From assembly GCA_015066515.1 (NCBI GenBank), contig SVOH01000006.1:1-64000 (forward strand): a DNA stretch of 64,000 nucleotides, read 5' to 3'. Numbering within the stretch: position 1 is the first letter of the stretch; each line of letters opens with the position of its first letter. The notes under the pieces were generated by a model that was not told where the DNA came from, did no database searches, and saw only the letters and a program-made list of their open reading frames with translations. The DNA comes from Oscillospiraceae bacterium. Lineage in GTDB: Bacteria > Bacillota > Clostridia > Oscillospirales > Acutalibacteraceae. Both the position numbers and the translations under genes were made by a program. This document shows positions 8,100 to 16,956 of this stretch, piece by piece.

Positions 8100-8809
8100 G
8101 AATTTTAATTACAAACGACGATAGCATATCGGCAGAGCAGTTGTTGCCACTTGTGCGTTATTGCAAAAAATTAGGTGAGGTTACGGTGGCGGTACCTGCA
8201 GTTGAGCAAAGCGCTAAAAGCCACGGAATAGAACTGCACAAACCATTTTGTGTTAAAAAACATCTTTTGGATGAAGACGTGGTAACCTATGTTATCGACT
8301 CGACTCCCGCTGATTGTATGCGTTACGTAATACTTGGTCTTGAGGAGCGATTTGACCTTGTTATATCGGGTGTTAATCGAGGACTTAATATGGGTAGCGA
8401 CATACTATATTCAGGCACGGTATCCGCCGTGCGCGAGGCTGTGTTGCAGGGCATTCCCGCTATAGCGCTTTCTACCACACCCGAGAATTACCAAAATGCA
8501 ACCGTGCATTTAGATATGGTTTTTGATTATATAAACGAGCATAGATTACTTGATATTCATAAAGCGTATAACGTTAATATTCCCGCCAATCCAAAGGGCA
8601 TAAAAATTACCCGTCAGGGTGGTATGTATTACTCTGACGGATTTGTAAACGTAGAAGGGGATATGTACCTTGCTGACGGTAAATGCGTTTATGTGCCGAG
8701 TGACGACCTTACGCTTGATACCGACGCGACAATATCGGGTTATATCTCAATTATGCCACTAAGCCTTAACGTAACCGATATGGATGTGTTTAATAAATTG
8801 CTGGATTAG
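8096..8809 (+). CDS. surE: 5'/3'-nucleotidase SurE
   Basis: A 237-residue SurE-family metal-dependent phosphatase acting on nucleoside monophosphates. The N-terminal ITNDD metal motif and the SGVNRGLNMG and YSGTVSAVREA motifs are conserved. Within the operon it would convert the nucleotides released by the NrnA-like enzymes into nucleosides for DeoD and Udp. The ATG at 8096 overlaps the upstream stop (ATGA). The stop codon at 8807-8809 abuts the first MITE-like repeat. Confidence 0.95.
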   Translation: MRILITNDDSISAEQLLPLVRYCKKLGEVTVAVPAVEQSAKSHGIELHKPFCVKKHLLDEDVVTYVIDSTPADCMRYVILGLEERFDLVISGVNRGLNMGSDILYSGTVSAVREAVLQGIPAIALSTTPENYQNATVHLDMVFDYINEHRLLDIHKAYNVNIPANPKGIKITRQGGMYYSDGFVNVEGDMYLADGKCVYVPSDDLTLDTDATISGYISIMPLSLNVTDMDVFNKLLD

Positions 8810-8854
8810 CCTTCTCCTTGAGGAGAAGGGGGACCGCTTGCGGTGGATGAGGTG
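8809..8854 (+). repeat. MITE-like repeat, copy A (left of the DUF559 gene)
   Basis: It starts at the surE stop codon and contains the palindrome CTTCTCCTTGAGGAGAAG, a GGGGGACCGC...GCGGTGGATGAGG core, and ends in GAGGTG. That last motif also serves as the Shine-Dalgarno site of the DUF559 gene. Related copies occur inverted at 9290-9336, diverged at 9234-9276, and inverted at 40183-40226. Confidence 0.8.
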
Positions 8855-8859
8855 TATAT

Positions 8860-9243
8860 ATGAACAACCTTCACAACAAAAAATTTACACATAATTCCCA
8901 ACTCTTGCGAAAAAATATGACCAAGCAAGAAAGACACCTATGGTACGATTTCTTAAAATTGTTGCCAATAACTGTTCATAGACAAAAGGTAATTGGTAAT
9001 TATATAGTTGATTTTTATTGTGCAAGTGCAAAAATAGTTATTGAACTTGATGGTTCGCAGCATTATGAAAATGAAGTAATTGAAAAAGATATTGCAAGGG
9101 ATGAATATCTTAAAAATTTAGGATTAACGGTTTTACGGTATTCTAATTTGGATATTAATAAAAATTTTAAAGGTGTTTGTGAGGATATATTAAAGCATAT
9201 AGATATTTCTAAAAATCAGGAATCAAATAAGGCTTCTAATTGA
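8860..9243 (+). CDS. DUF559 endonuclease-domain protein
   Basis: A 127-residue member of the DUF559 (Vsr/PD-(D/E)xK-like) family. Typical features are the N-terminal MTKQERHLWYDF region, VDFYC, IVIELDGSQHYE and a C-terminal VLRYSN strand with the conserved E-x-D-G and H. The family is thought to be nucleolytic, but its function is not established. The gene is enclosed by repeat copies on both sides. Its ribosome-binding site is the end of copy A and its stop codon lies inside the diverged copy at 9234-9276. It is probably a passenger of the repeat element rather than part of the deo operon. Confidence 0.9.
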   Translation: MNNLHNKKFTHNSQLLRKNMTKQERHLWYDFLKLLPITVHRQKVIGNYIVDFYCASAKIVIELDGSQHYENEVIEKDIARDEYLKNLGLTVLRYSNLDINKNFKGVCEDILKHIDISKNQESNKASN

Positions 9244-9276
9244 GAAGAGTCTCCGCCAATGGCGTTGGTAAGGTGA
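9234..9276 (+). repeat. Diverged MITE-like repeat overlapping the end of the DUF559 gene
   Basis: CTTCTAATTGAGAAGA followed by a CCGCCAATGGCG core and AAGGTGA mirrors copy A in the same orientation with many substitutions. The DUF559 TGA stop lies inside it. Confidence 0.5.
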
Positions 9277-9289
9277 GAAAAATATTTTT

Positions 9290-9336
9290 CACCTCATCAG
9301 TCACCTATGGTGCCAGCTTCTCCTCAAGGAGAAGCC
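9290..9336 (-). repeat. MITE-like repeat, copy B (right of the DUF559 gene)
   Basis: Read on the minus strand it gives GGCTTCTCCTTGAGGAGAAG, a GGCACC...GGTG core and GATGAGGTG, matching copy A at both ends. Copies A and B therefore bound the DUF559 gene as inverted repeats. Confidence 0.75.
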
Positions 9337-9429
9337 TTTGTTCGTGGCAATCCGTTAGTTTTTAAACAATACAATATACATTTATGCCAAAGGCACTTAA
9401 AAACTTTCAACTTTCAATTTTCAATTATT

Positions 9430-9472
9430 AAAGACAAAAAAACAGACCCCGAGGGGCCTGTTTTTTGTCTTT
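9430..9472. terminator. Bidirectional rho-independent terminator
   Basis: AAAGACAAAAAAACAG pairs with CTGTTTTTTGTCTTT around a CCCC/GGGG core. It ends three bases before the stop codon of the minus-strand gene at 9475 and can also stop plus-strand transcripts from the deo/DUF559 side. The upstream stretch 9337-9429 holds no gene, only AT-rich CAACTTTCAATTTTCAATT sequence. Confidence 0.85.
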
Positions 9473-9474
9473 AA

Positions 9475-11373
9475 TTAGCGCTTTTTGTTTGCAAAAACAA
9501 GAGCTGCGCCAGCTACCATAGCAAGTGCTACAACTGCGCCCATGTTATCGCCTGTGTCAGGAGATGTGGTGCTGTTGTCAGTATTACCAGCGTTGCCGCC
9601 TGTTGTACCGCCAGTTGTATTGTCGCCTGTAGTTGTGTCATCATTGTCGTCATCGGTTGTTGGAGCGGTTGTGAAAACACCGTTCTTCATCTGAGGAGTA
9701 CCATTGTACTGACCAATTACGCCGTAAACAGTAATGGTGTCGCCAACTGCGGGTTTGTTTTCCATGGCATCAAAACGAATTTCGTCTAATACTTCCCAAG
9801 TACCGTAAAGTGTAAGAATATTACCTGCATCGTCGGTAATTCTCATATTACCGTATTCTTCATTGTAAATTTCGGTAATAACGCCTGTTACATAGTACTT
9901 ATTAGTTGTGAATTCGTTGCTTCTCTTGGTCAAACCAAGCTCAATAGCCTCTTCAATTGTAAGAACACTGTCAGCTTCAGGCTCGGTTGGTGCTTCTACA
10001 TCAAGCTCACCTGCGGTAAATTCAATAATCCATGCATTCTTAAGCTGTGGTGTGCCGTTGTAGTTACCAACAACACCATAAACTGTAACTGTATCGCCCT
10101 CATCTGGTTTAGAAGCTAAAGCGTCATAACGATCCTTGCCGTCAGCGCCGTATGTACCGTAAACAAGAATTTCGTTGCCGTCTTCGTCAGCAATGTACAT
10201 ATTACCGTATTGTGTATTTGAAACAGCGGTAATCTTACCGGTTACATAATATTTGTCTGCGGTGTAAGCACCGGTATCCTGAGCTGCACCAAGTTCAATA
10301 GCTTCTTTAACTGTAAGGGTATTTGTTGCGTCAGGTGCAGGAAGCTCTACCGGCTTGTCGTCTTCATCGCCTGCAGGAGGAGTTACGTCGCCACCTTCGG
10401 AAGCGCCTACAGTATAGAAATGACAATGGAAATCTGTCTTGTCATCTTCAATGTCGCAAGGAGTTACTGTTGTGTATGTGCCGTAACCTGCAAGGGCAAA
10501 TTTTGATGTGCCATCAGATGTATCTAAATTTACAACCAAAGTTTTAAGAGTTGCATCATAAGTGTAAACTGTAGATGCCGCATCCTCATATACCGCATTT
10601 TCGTGTGTACCACTTATAACAATATTGATATACTTCTTCGCACCTTCAACAATAGCATAAAGATTGTAACCGCCTGATACCTCTTCGAGATATACATCTA
10701 CAGCCTTTGTTACATCGGTAGTAGTGCCAAAATAATAGATATTTGCCATCGCACCGGTGATATAGTATACATCAGTTGCACTCTTATTTTCCTGAATCAT
10801 ACCGAACTTGTATGCGGTACCAGCAACAGGAGTATCAACTAATGTAGCAGTTGAAGTGGTTGTATCGTCTTCATCTTCAGTAGGTGGAGTCACAGGAGCA
10901 TCACCGGTATAAACAGTGATTGAATAAGCACGGCCTTGACCTGACATAGATGCAAATGTGAGGGAATCAACTGCACTGTTAAGTGTAATTGTTACGTCAC
11001 CGTCATTGGCAGTAGCGGTACCAAGACTAGCATCAAAAGAATTTGTCCATGGTGCAGCATAATCGTTATCATCATATGTTACAGAATCAATAACGATTGT
11101 TTTCATACCAGGATACTCAATGATAACTTCACTGTTTTTATAACAACGAATGTGGTCATCTGTAAGTTTGTCGCGCAAATTATTTGTTGAAGCGCCCTTG
11201 TTGTTTGTAACTTTAATTCCGTTTTCTTGCCATACTTGCTGTGAAGAACTGTATGAAGTACGGTTTTCATCGGGAGCGAACGAAATTGTTACGCCGTCTG
11301 CTGCGGATGCGGTGAATACCATTGCTGATAAAAGTACGCATACGCAAACAAGAATTGAAATAATTTTTTTCAT
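9475..11373 (-). CDS. Wall-anchored OB-fold surface protein
   Basis: A 632-residue exported protein. A signal peptide (1-24, ending TASAA) is followed by a beta-rich region (about 25-155), a roughly 150-residue domain (180-340) shared with the lipoprotein at 11588-13219, and two tandem OB-fold-like repeats (about 350-455 and 465-570). Each OB repeat has KYYVTG, YGNM, LYGT or VYGT, GDT and NGTPQ motifs. A Thr/Asp-rich stalk follows. The C-terminus is SPDTGD (604-609), a hydrophobic segment and KKR, the form of a sortase signal. The OB folds resemble those of YhcR-type extracellular nucleases, so nucleic-acid binding is likely but inferred. It has its own promoter at 11437-11465 and an AAAGGAG ribosome-binding site. 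Confidence 0.8.
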   Translation of the reverse strand: MKKIISILVCVCVLLSAMVFTASAADGVTISFAPDENRTSYSSSQQVWQENGIKVTNNKGASTNNLRDKLTDDHIRCYKNSEVIIEYPGMKTIVIDSVTYDDNDYAAPWTNSFDASLGTATANDGDVTITLNSAVDSLTFASMSGQGRAYSITVYTGDAPVTPPTEDEDDTTTSTATLVDTPVAGTAYKFGMIQENKSATDVYYITGAMANIYYFGTTTDVTKAVDVYLEEVSGGYNLYAIVEGAKKYINIVISGTHENAVYEDAASTVYTYDATLKTLVVNLDTSDGTSKFALAGYGTYTTVTPCDIEDDKTDFHCHFYTVGASEGGDVTPPAGDEDDKPVELPAPDATNTLTVKEAIELGAAQDTGAYTADKYYVTGKITAVSNTQYGNMYIADEDGNEILVYGTYGADGKDRYDALASKPDEGDTVTVYGVVGNYNGTPQLKNAWIIEFTAGELDVEAPTEPEADSVLTIEEAIELGLTKRSNEFTTNKYYVTGVITEIYNEEYGNMRITDDAGNILTLYGTWEVLDEIRFDAMENKPAVGDTITVYGVIGQYNGTPQMKNGVFTTAPTTDDDNDDTTTGDNTTGGTTGGNAGNTDNSTTSPDTGDNMGAVVALAMVAGAALVFANKKR

Positions 11374-11436
11374 TGCGATTTACTCCTTTTTTATATTATT
11401 TTTTTAAGTGGGTTTTACCCCATAATCGCTCTTTCA

Positions 11437-11465
11437 ATTATACCCTTTATTTTGTGGAGTGTCAA
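11437..11465 (-). promoter_or_regulatory. Promoter of the wall-anchored OB-fold protein
   Basis: On the minus strand, TTGACA (11465-11460) and TATAAT (11442-11437) have a 17-bp spacer. They lie about 60 bp upstream of the ATG at 11373. The rest of 11466-11547 shows nothing further. Confidence 0.85.
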
Positions 11466-11547
11466 TAGCAAAAAAGACAATATTTTACTATATATTGAGA
11501 AAAAATTTAATAACCGACAATATGTTGATATTATGTAAACTAAAAGC

Positions 11548-11576
11548 AAAACAGCAACGGAAACCGTTGCTGTTTT
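11548..11576 (-). terminator. Terminator of the lipoprotein/ABC operon
   Basis: AAAACAGCAACGG and CCGTTGCTGTTTT form a perfect 13-bp stem with an AAA loop. It lies just downstream (minus strand) of the stop codon at 11588. Confidence 0.85.
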
Positions 11577-11587
11577 ATACTAATCAA

Positions 11588-13219
11588 TTATTGATAGAAA
11601 TGACATTCATAGCCTTCTTTTGCTGTATCGGTACAACCAATTGTTACAAAATCACCGTATGTACCAAATGCATATATACTTGTTTCACCATTTTTAGTAC
11701 GCTCAGCTACAAGAGTTTTCTTGGTTGTATCATATGTGAAAACAATACCAGGAGCATCTACATAAACAGCGTTTATATGCTTGCCGTCTGCAGTTTGTTG
11801 CATATCAAGATATTTCTTTTTGCCGTCGATCATTGCATATACATAGTAACCGCCGTTTGCGTTTTCAAGATATACGTCAATAGCTACTGCAGAAGATGTA
11901 CTGGTTGACATATAGTAACCGTTCATACCGCCTACTGCATAATAAACAGCGTTTTTCTTTGTTTGCATGAAACCAAATTTATATGCGGTACCAACTACAG
12001 GATTATCAACCACATTAAGTGGTTTAGCCTCTTCTTTACCAACAACAAGCTTTGTAAGAACAACTTCTGTCTGGCTTGCTTCATCCCAAGTAAACTCTAC
12101 TGTACCTGATGTATCGGCCTCATCATAATAGAAGTTCTTAATAACACCTTTAACAGTGATAGTGTCGCCCGCTTTAAGCTTGCTACCGCCACTAACATTA
12201 CCAACCTTCATGTTATAGCATGTTACATTTTTGCCACCAACCGAAATAATTGCTGTAAGGCTACCGTATTGCTCGTTATATTCTTTAGTAATGCTGATAA
12301 CCTTACCTGTAAGTTGTGCTATGTAAGGTGTAGTTTCATTTTTACCAAGAGCAAAAGCATCTTTAAGAATCTTTGTCTGGTCGGTAACGAGTTTTAATGT
12401 GGTTGGAGTTGGAGTGCTTGTAGTTGGAGTGCTTGTAGTTGGAGTGCTTGTGGTTGGAGTGCTTGTGGTTGGTGTATCAGTTGTTGTGCCTTCACCCTTA
12501 ACAACTTCCTTCAATGCACAGCCCTGTTCAAACTCGATTGTGCCCTTGTAGTTAGCAATAATACCGGTTACTGTGATGGTATCGCCAACTGCCAAGCCGT
12601 CTGCGCCCTCGCCTGCAAGACGGTAGCACTTGATTGGCTTATCGTCAAAGCCTTGCATAACGATTGTTACGGTAACGTTTTTGTAGCTTGCATCGTATGG
12701 AGTATCTATGGATTTGATAACACCTGTAAGTGTAACTTCGCTTTCCATCTTTTTGCCCTCTTCAAGAGCATAAGCGTCATTAAGAATAGTCTCTACATCA
12801 GCGTCGTCAGCAATTTCAACGCCCTTTACCTTGAATGAAAATTCAGCAGTAGCGCTATTGTATTTTTCATCCTTAACGGTAGCTGTTGCTGTAAAGAGAA
12901 TATCCTCTTCAGTCATATCGGGAATGTCAATTTTTACGCAGTTTTCGGTTTCGCTTTCTGAAATTTTTACAGAGTCAGAGGCGCCTTCTGAAACCACAAC
13001 AGCCCACTCAACGTTGTAAGATACGCCGTCAACTGTAACTACAGATAAAACGTCTTTGTCTACGCCAAGAATCATAGGCTCGTCTTTGCTGCCTGTCTGA
13101 TACATATTTTCAAGGTATGCAACAGCATTTGCAAGATTTTCATTGGTTTTGCCTTTACAGCCAACAAAGCATATAAAGATCATTAGCACTGCGAGTGCTA
13201 AAGCAATAATTTTTTTCAT
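11588..13219 (-). CDS. OB-fold lipoprotein
   Basis: A 543-residue lipoprotein: hydrophobic leader and lipobox FVGC with C21. It carries an N-terminal beta domain, an OB-fold-like domain (about 145-235), a Thr/Pro-rich spacer of four near-identical TSTPT units (about 240-270), a second OB-like domain (275-385), and a C-terminal roughly 150-residue domain (395-543) that recurs in the wall-anchored protein at 9475-11373. That domain has GTAYKFG, DVYLE and Y-x-F-T/V-YD motifs. It is last in the long operon beginning at 20951, with an AGGAGG ribosome-binding site, and lies immediately downstream of the secreted nuclease. A nucleic-acid-binding role at the cell surface is inferred. Confidence 0.75.
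   Translation of the reverse strand: MKKIIALALAVLMIFICFVGCKGKTNENLANAVAYLENMYQTGSKDEPMILGVDKDVLSVVTVDGVSYNVEWAVVVSEGASDSVKISESETENCVKIDIPDMTEEDILFTATATVKDEKYNSATAEFSFKVKGVEIADDADVETILNDAYALEEGKKMESEVTLTGVIKSIDTPYDASYKNVTVTIVMQGFDDKPIKCYRLAGEGADGLAVGDTITVTGIIANYKGTIEFEQGCALKEVVKGEGTTTDTPTTSTPTTSTPTTSTPTTSTPTPTTLKLVTDQTKILKDAFALGKNETTPYIAQLTGKVISITKEYNEQYGSLTAIISVGGKNVTCYNMKVGNVSGGSKLKAGDTITVKGVIKNFYYDEADTSGTVEFTWDEASQTEVVLTKLVVGKEEAKPLNVVDNPVVGTAYKFGFMQTKKNAVYYAVGGMNGYYMSTSTSSAVAIDVYLENANGGYYVYAMIDGKKKYLDMQQTADGKHINAVYVDAPGIVFTYDTTKKTLVAERTKNGETSIYAFGTYGDFVTIGCTDTAKEGYECHFYQ
12412..12470. repeat. In-frame tandem repeat encoding the Thr/Pro linker
   Basis: A 15-bp unit (GTTGGAGTGCTTGTA or -GTG) is repeated in tandem. 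It encodes a TSTPT spacer in the minus-strand lipoprotein. Near-perfect identity at the DNA level suggests recent expansion by slippage, so the copy number probably varies between strains. Confidence 0.85.
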
Positions 13220-13234
13220 TTTGGTTTCCTCCTA

Positions 13235-14581
13235 TTAATGTACGGTTATGTCTTCCGTTTTAAACACTTTAATTTGATAAGCGCCGCTAAAGTAATCTAC
13301 AATACCCTTAACGTCGATGGTCTTGCCCATAAAATCCGACTCGGTAAGGAGATTGCCATTTTCATCATGAAGAACTATTGTACGAACATCAACGGTTGTG
13401 CCGTCCACCTCACAAGTAAGTGTCATAGCGCCATCCGAATTTCCGCCGTTGTTGGTAGTGTAGATATCCACAACCTTAAGATTTTTCATGGAAACTGTGG
13501 TACTCATAGCAAGATTTGCAAAGTCAAAGCTTTGTACAGTTGTTTCCTCACTGTCTACCGAAGAAATTGTTTCAAGATCAACCTTACCTGTTGTGAAGAG
13601 TTCTGCAGATACTTCACGGTAAGCAGGGGCATTACCCTCGCTTATTTTAATGGTGTTACCCGGATCTTCGGGTTTAAACTCGCGGAAACTAACGTCAGAT
13701 ACCTGCCAGGTGCCGCCGGTCTCATAATACTGAAGAGAACCAACTACGCGCACACGGTTACCAACCTTTAATATATTAAGAATCTCGCCGGTCTGATATC
13801 CGTAATAAACCGCCATACCGTAGTACATATCAGTTTCGGCATCGTATTCCTCTACGTAAACCGAGTTGTTGTTGTTATATGTAATAACACCCTCAAATGC
13901 AACATCAGTGCCGCTATAAGCATCGGTATTAGCGCGAAGATGCTTCAGGTCAACCTCGTAGGCATCTCCGTAGTAAAAGTCGGGGTCTTTTTCGCCCGAG
14001 AATACGTTTAGCTTTTGTGTTTTTGCCTGTTGGAATGCATTGGTCATCGCATCGCCGTAACGGTCAGCGGTAGTACCGCAAGAGATTGAAAGACCGTTTT
14101 GAACGAGTTCAAGGTTAAGACAACGATATTCTTCGCTATCAGCGCCCTTATACCAAACCCAAACCAAGTGTCTGCCACCTGTTGAGTCAACGTTCCACTG
14201 GTTGTTGTCGGACTCGATAATGATTGATTTGGCGCCGGATAACTTTTCTTTTGTAAAGTTCGATGCTTTTTTGCCCCATTCTTCTATCTTACCTGTAGAT
14301 TCGGGGGTATTAATGCCCATATAACGAGCCTTTAATGTGCCGTCGGCACTGATTTCGCTAGGCACTATAAAGTGTGTGGTATCACCGTCAATAAAGCTCT
14401 TAACGGAAACCTCTTGCTTTTTGGTATCCGAATTTAAGTCAAGCTTGATTTTTGAAACATAATCAACTGTCTTACCAGCATCTGTAGAAGTGCCCTTGTC
14501 CTTGCAGCCTGTAAAACAGGCCACAATAAGACAAAACGCTAAAATTAGAGATAAAATTCTTTTAATATTATTCATAATCAT
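13235..14581 (-). CDS. Secreted thermonuclease (SNase-type) lipoprotein with OB-fold domains
   Basis: A 448-residue lipoprotein (lipobox FTGC, C26). Residues about 45-200 form a staphylococcal-nuclease-like domain: IDGDT carries the first metal Asp, ARYMGINTPES carries the Arg and Glu equivalents of R35 and E43, and GRHLVWVWY carries the R87 equivalent. The residue equivalent to D40 is Asn. The C-terminal half contains one or two OB-like domains. Such enzymes cut extracellular DNA or RNA. Its ATG overlaps the stop codon of the upstream substrate-binding protein (TAATG), so it is coupled to the ABC importer. A start at 14575 is also possible. Confidence 0.85.
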   Translation of the reverse strand: MIMNNIKRILSLILAFCLIVACFTGCKDKGTSTDAGKTVDYVSKIKLDLNSDTKKQEVSVKSFIDGDTTHFIVPSEISADGTLKARYMGINTPESTGKIEEWGKKASNFTKEKLSGAKSIIIESDNNQWNVDSTGGRHLVWVWYKGADSEEYRCLNLELVQNGLSISCGTTADRYGDAMTNAFQQAKTQKLNVFSGEKDPDFYYGDAYEVDLKHLRANTDAYSGTDVAFEGVITYNNNNSVYVEEYDAETDMYYGMAVYYGYQTGEILNILKVGNRVRVVGSLQYYETGGTWQVSDVSFREFKPEDPGNTIKISEGNAPAYREVSAELFTTGKVDLETISSVDSEETTVQSFDFANLAMSTTVSMKNLKVVDIYTTNNGGNSDGAMTLTCEVDGTTVDVRTIVLHDENGNLLTESDFMGKTIDVKGIVDYFSGAYQIKVFKTEDITVH

Positions 14582-16002
14582 TAATATTCACACTCGTCAA
14601 GAGCTTCTTGGAATGCGTCGTTAATAAGCTTATCAACCGCAGCATCGTCAGCAGCATCGCCGCTCAAGCACTTAAGCAACAACGCGCCTGCCTGCTCACG
14701 AGCCTTAGAAGAACCGTTAAATGCAGGTGAAACAAAGTAATCGTCACGACCGTCAATACCTACCTGTACGCACTTAGCAACGAGATACTCATAACCGTTA
14801 CCCTTTTCAAGCCATGCCTTGTAGTTTGCATTTTCGGTAACCGACTTAATAACAGGCATATAACCTGAAGCCATTGAGAACTCAGCCTGGAATTCAATGT
14901 TTGTGCAAAGGAATTTTACAAACAACCAAGAAGCAAGAACCTGCTGGTCAGTTGTGTTTGCGCCCTTTAAGATACAAAGGCTTGGACCCTGTGAAATAAC
15001 TCTGCGGTGCTCCTGATTATACTGTGGAATAGTAGCAACGCCTACCTCGAAAGCATACGAACCATCGGTAGTGTCGTTGTTAGACATCTGGTAAGATGCA
15101 CCACCCGATGAGCCTACGCACATATAGCAGCGTGTATCGGTCTGCTCTACAAAGAGGTTAGATGTGTAGCTACCGTAAAGTTCCTGTGTAGTAAAGTAAC
15201 CTTTTTTGTACATTTCACGAAGTTCTTTTACAAAAGCCTTGTTTTCATCATTGTTAAAGAGGTACTGTCCGCCGTTTTCAGCGCTTGTGAAGTCGGTTTC
15301 CATCTGCTCGCAAAGAGTGATGAACCAGTTATCTTCAGCATCATAGCCCAAAGGATAGCAGGTAGGATCGATTTCCTTTATCTTTGCGCAAACTTCCCAC
15401 ATTTCTTTCCAAGAAGTAGGAACTGAAAGACCGTTTTCATCAAAGAATGTTTTGTTGTAGTAAAGCACTTCGGTAGATTTGTTAAGAGGCATGGTGTACA
15501 TCTGGTTGTCACCGTAAACGAGGCCTTCGTTGTAGTAGCTTTCTATAAAGTCGGCTTTTTGAGCGTCGGTAAGACCAATGATTTCTTCACTGTCGCCAAT
15601 TTTGATATCGCTTGCAATGAGGTTGTCAAGTGTTACAACCGATTTTGCAATATTGTACATAGCAACGTGGTCAGGATAGCAGTAAGCAATGTTTGGCTGT
15701 GTACCGCCTGCGATTTCGGTGTTTATCTGACCGTTAATATCGCTCCAACCGCCTGCTGACTGGTGTGTGATGTTAATGTTTGGATAAATTTTGTTAAACT
15801 CCTCAATGTAGGTGTTAAGAACTTCCTGAAGTTTTGCACCCATTGTGTGAGTAAAGGTAATGTCAACTGTTTCTTCTGTGTTGAAGCCTTCGGTTGGTAC
15901 AACAAAAGCATTGCTAGCGTTGTTACCGCCGCAGCCTGCAAGTGCAAACATACCAAGAGCCATAATAACAGTTAACAAGATGGCTATGATTTTCTTAAGC
16001 AT
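14581..16002 (-). CDS. CUT1-type ABC transporter substrate-binding lipoprotein
   Basis: A 473-residue extracellular solute-binding protein (family 1) with lipobox LAGC. The ATG at 16002 follows AAAGGAT. A longer frame to 16047 would put 15 odd residues before the signal peptide. It has the usual alternating hydrophobic pattern and sugar-binding-protein features such as the GNGYEY region and a C-terminal helix. Permeases and an ATPase are encoded directly upstream. By family the ligand would be a sugar, oligosaccharide or glycerol phosphate. Coupling to a secreted nuclease raises the possibility of a nucleoside or deoxysugar ligand. Confidence 0.9.
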   Translation of the reverse strand: MLKKIIAILLTVIMALGMFALAGCGGNNASNAFVVPTEGFNTEETVDITFTHTMGAKLQEVLNTYIEEFNKIYPNINITHQSAGGWSDINGQINTEIAGGTQPNIAYCYPDHVAMYNIAKSVVTLDNLIASDIKIGDSEEIIGLTDAQKADFIESYYNEGLVYGDNQMYTMPLNKSTEVLYYNKTFFDENGLSVPTSWKEMWEVCAKIKEIDPTCYPLGYDAEDNWFITLCEQMETDFTSAENGGQYLFNNDENKAFVKELREMYKKGYFTTQELYGSYTSNLFVEQTDTRCYMCVGSSGGASYQMSNNDTTDGSYAFEVGVATIPQYNQEHRRVISQGPSLCILKGANTTDQQVLASWLFVKFLCTNIEFQAEFSMASGYMPVIKSVTENANYKAWLEKGNGYEYLVAKCVQVGIDGRDDYFVSPAFNGSSKAREQAGALLLKCLSGDAADDAAVDKLINDAFQEALDECEY

Positions 16003-16056
16003 AGTCTTTTCAATCCTTTCTTTACTTAAAATATATAACAAACACATTTGTGTCTA

Positions 16057-16944
16057 TTAACCCTTAATACCGCTTCGGCTAACACCCTGCATAATGTACT
16101 TACGCAAGAACAAGAACACGAGGAACAACGGTGCCGAAACAATTGCAACCGCCGCCATCTGTACAGGGTAATTTGCCTGACCTGTGGTATCGGTAAATGC
16201 GTTACGCAAGCCGTTGGTAATCATCTGGTGAGCCGGATCGTTTGCAACAAGCTTTGGCCAGATGTATGAGTTCCAAGCACCCATCATTTTAAGAATTGTA
16301 ATAGATATAAGTGTTGGAAGTGCTAGTGGTATCATTACTTTCCAAAGGTATTTCAAATCACTTGTACCGTCAACCTTTGCAGCTAGGTAAAGCTCGTTTG
16401 GTATCTGCATAAAGTTTTGACGAAGTAGGTAAATATAAAACACACTAACAAGGAAAGGTACAATAAGCGCTGTAAAGGTATGCATCCAGTTAAGTTGGTT
16501 AACTGTGATGTAGTTTGTAATTGTGAACAATTCGCCCGGAATCATCATTGTTGCAAGCAACGCGCCAAATAATGTTTCTTTACCCTTAAATTCAAGACGA
16601 GCAAAAGCAAATGCCGAAAGCACGGTAATTACAAGGCTTATCAATGTAGATACAACACCAACATAGAGTGTATTCATAAACAAATCGCCCAGGTTTGCCG
16701 TCTTAAACGCTTCTGAGTAGTTGCTCCACATAATTTCGCGAGGCCAGAAGGTCGGTATTGCCTGACGGTATTCAGGCAAGGTTTTAAGAGAAGAAATAAT
16801 CATCCAATAAAACGGGAACAAGATGATTAACGCCATTATAAGCAAGAAAGCGTAGGTACCGGTCTTGCCAAAAACCTTAAATACATTTTGCATGAAAGTT
16901 CTTTGCTTTATATCTCTTTCCTGCATAACAGTTGTTGTAGACAT
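16057..16944 (-). CDS. CUT1 ABC permease, MalG/UgpE-like
   Basis: A 295-residue inner-membrane permease with six predicted membrane segments and the cytoplasmic EAA-loop motif (ELYLAAKVDGTSDLKYLWK region) that contacts the ATPase. A strong AGGAGGTG ribosome-binding site precedes the ATG. It ends in the GISRSGIKG-type tail usual for this subfamily (here GVSRSGIKG). It works with the permease at 16957-17895. Confidence 0.93.
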   Translation of the reverse strand: MSTTTVMQERDIKQRTFMQNVFKVFGKTGTYAFLLIMALIILFPFYWMIISSLKTLPEYRQAIPTFWPREIMWSNYSEAFKTANLGDLFMNTLYVGVVSTLISLVITVLSAFAFARLEFKGKETLFGALLATMMIPGELFTITNYITVNQLNWMHTFTALIVPFLVSVFYIYLLRQNFMQIPNELYLAAKVDGTSDLKYLWKVMIPLALPTLISITILKMMGAWNSYIWPKLVANDPAHQMITNGLRNAFTDTTGQANYPVQMAAVAIVSAPLFLVFLFLRKYIMQGVSRSGIKG

Positions 16945-16956
16945 ATCGGCACCTCC

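Noticed and set aside
9475..9560. A classical LPXTG sortase signal in the wall-anchored protein
   Set aside because: The motif is SPDTG, not LPXTG. I kept wall anchoring because the hydrophobic segment and KKR tail follow, but the exact sortase class is unknown.
11459..11908. 149-codon plus-strand frame
   Set aside because: Most of it lies antisense to the OB-fold lipoprotein gene, it crosses that operon's terminator, and it has no ribosome-binding site.
12412..12470. Short regular repeats that could suggest a CRISPR array
   Set aside because: The units are directly adjacent without spacers and encode an in-frame Thr/Pro linker.
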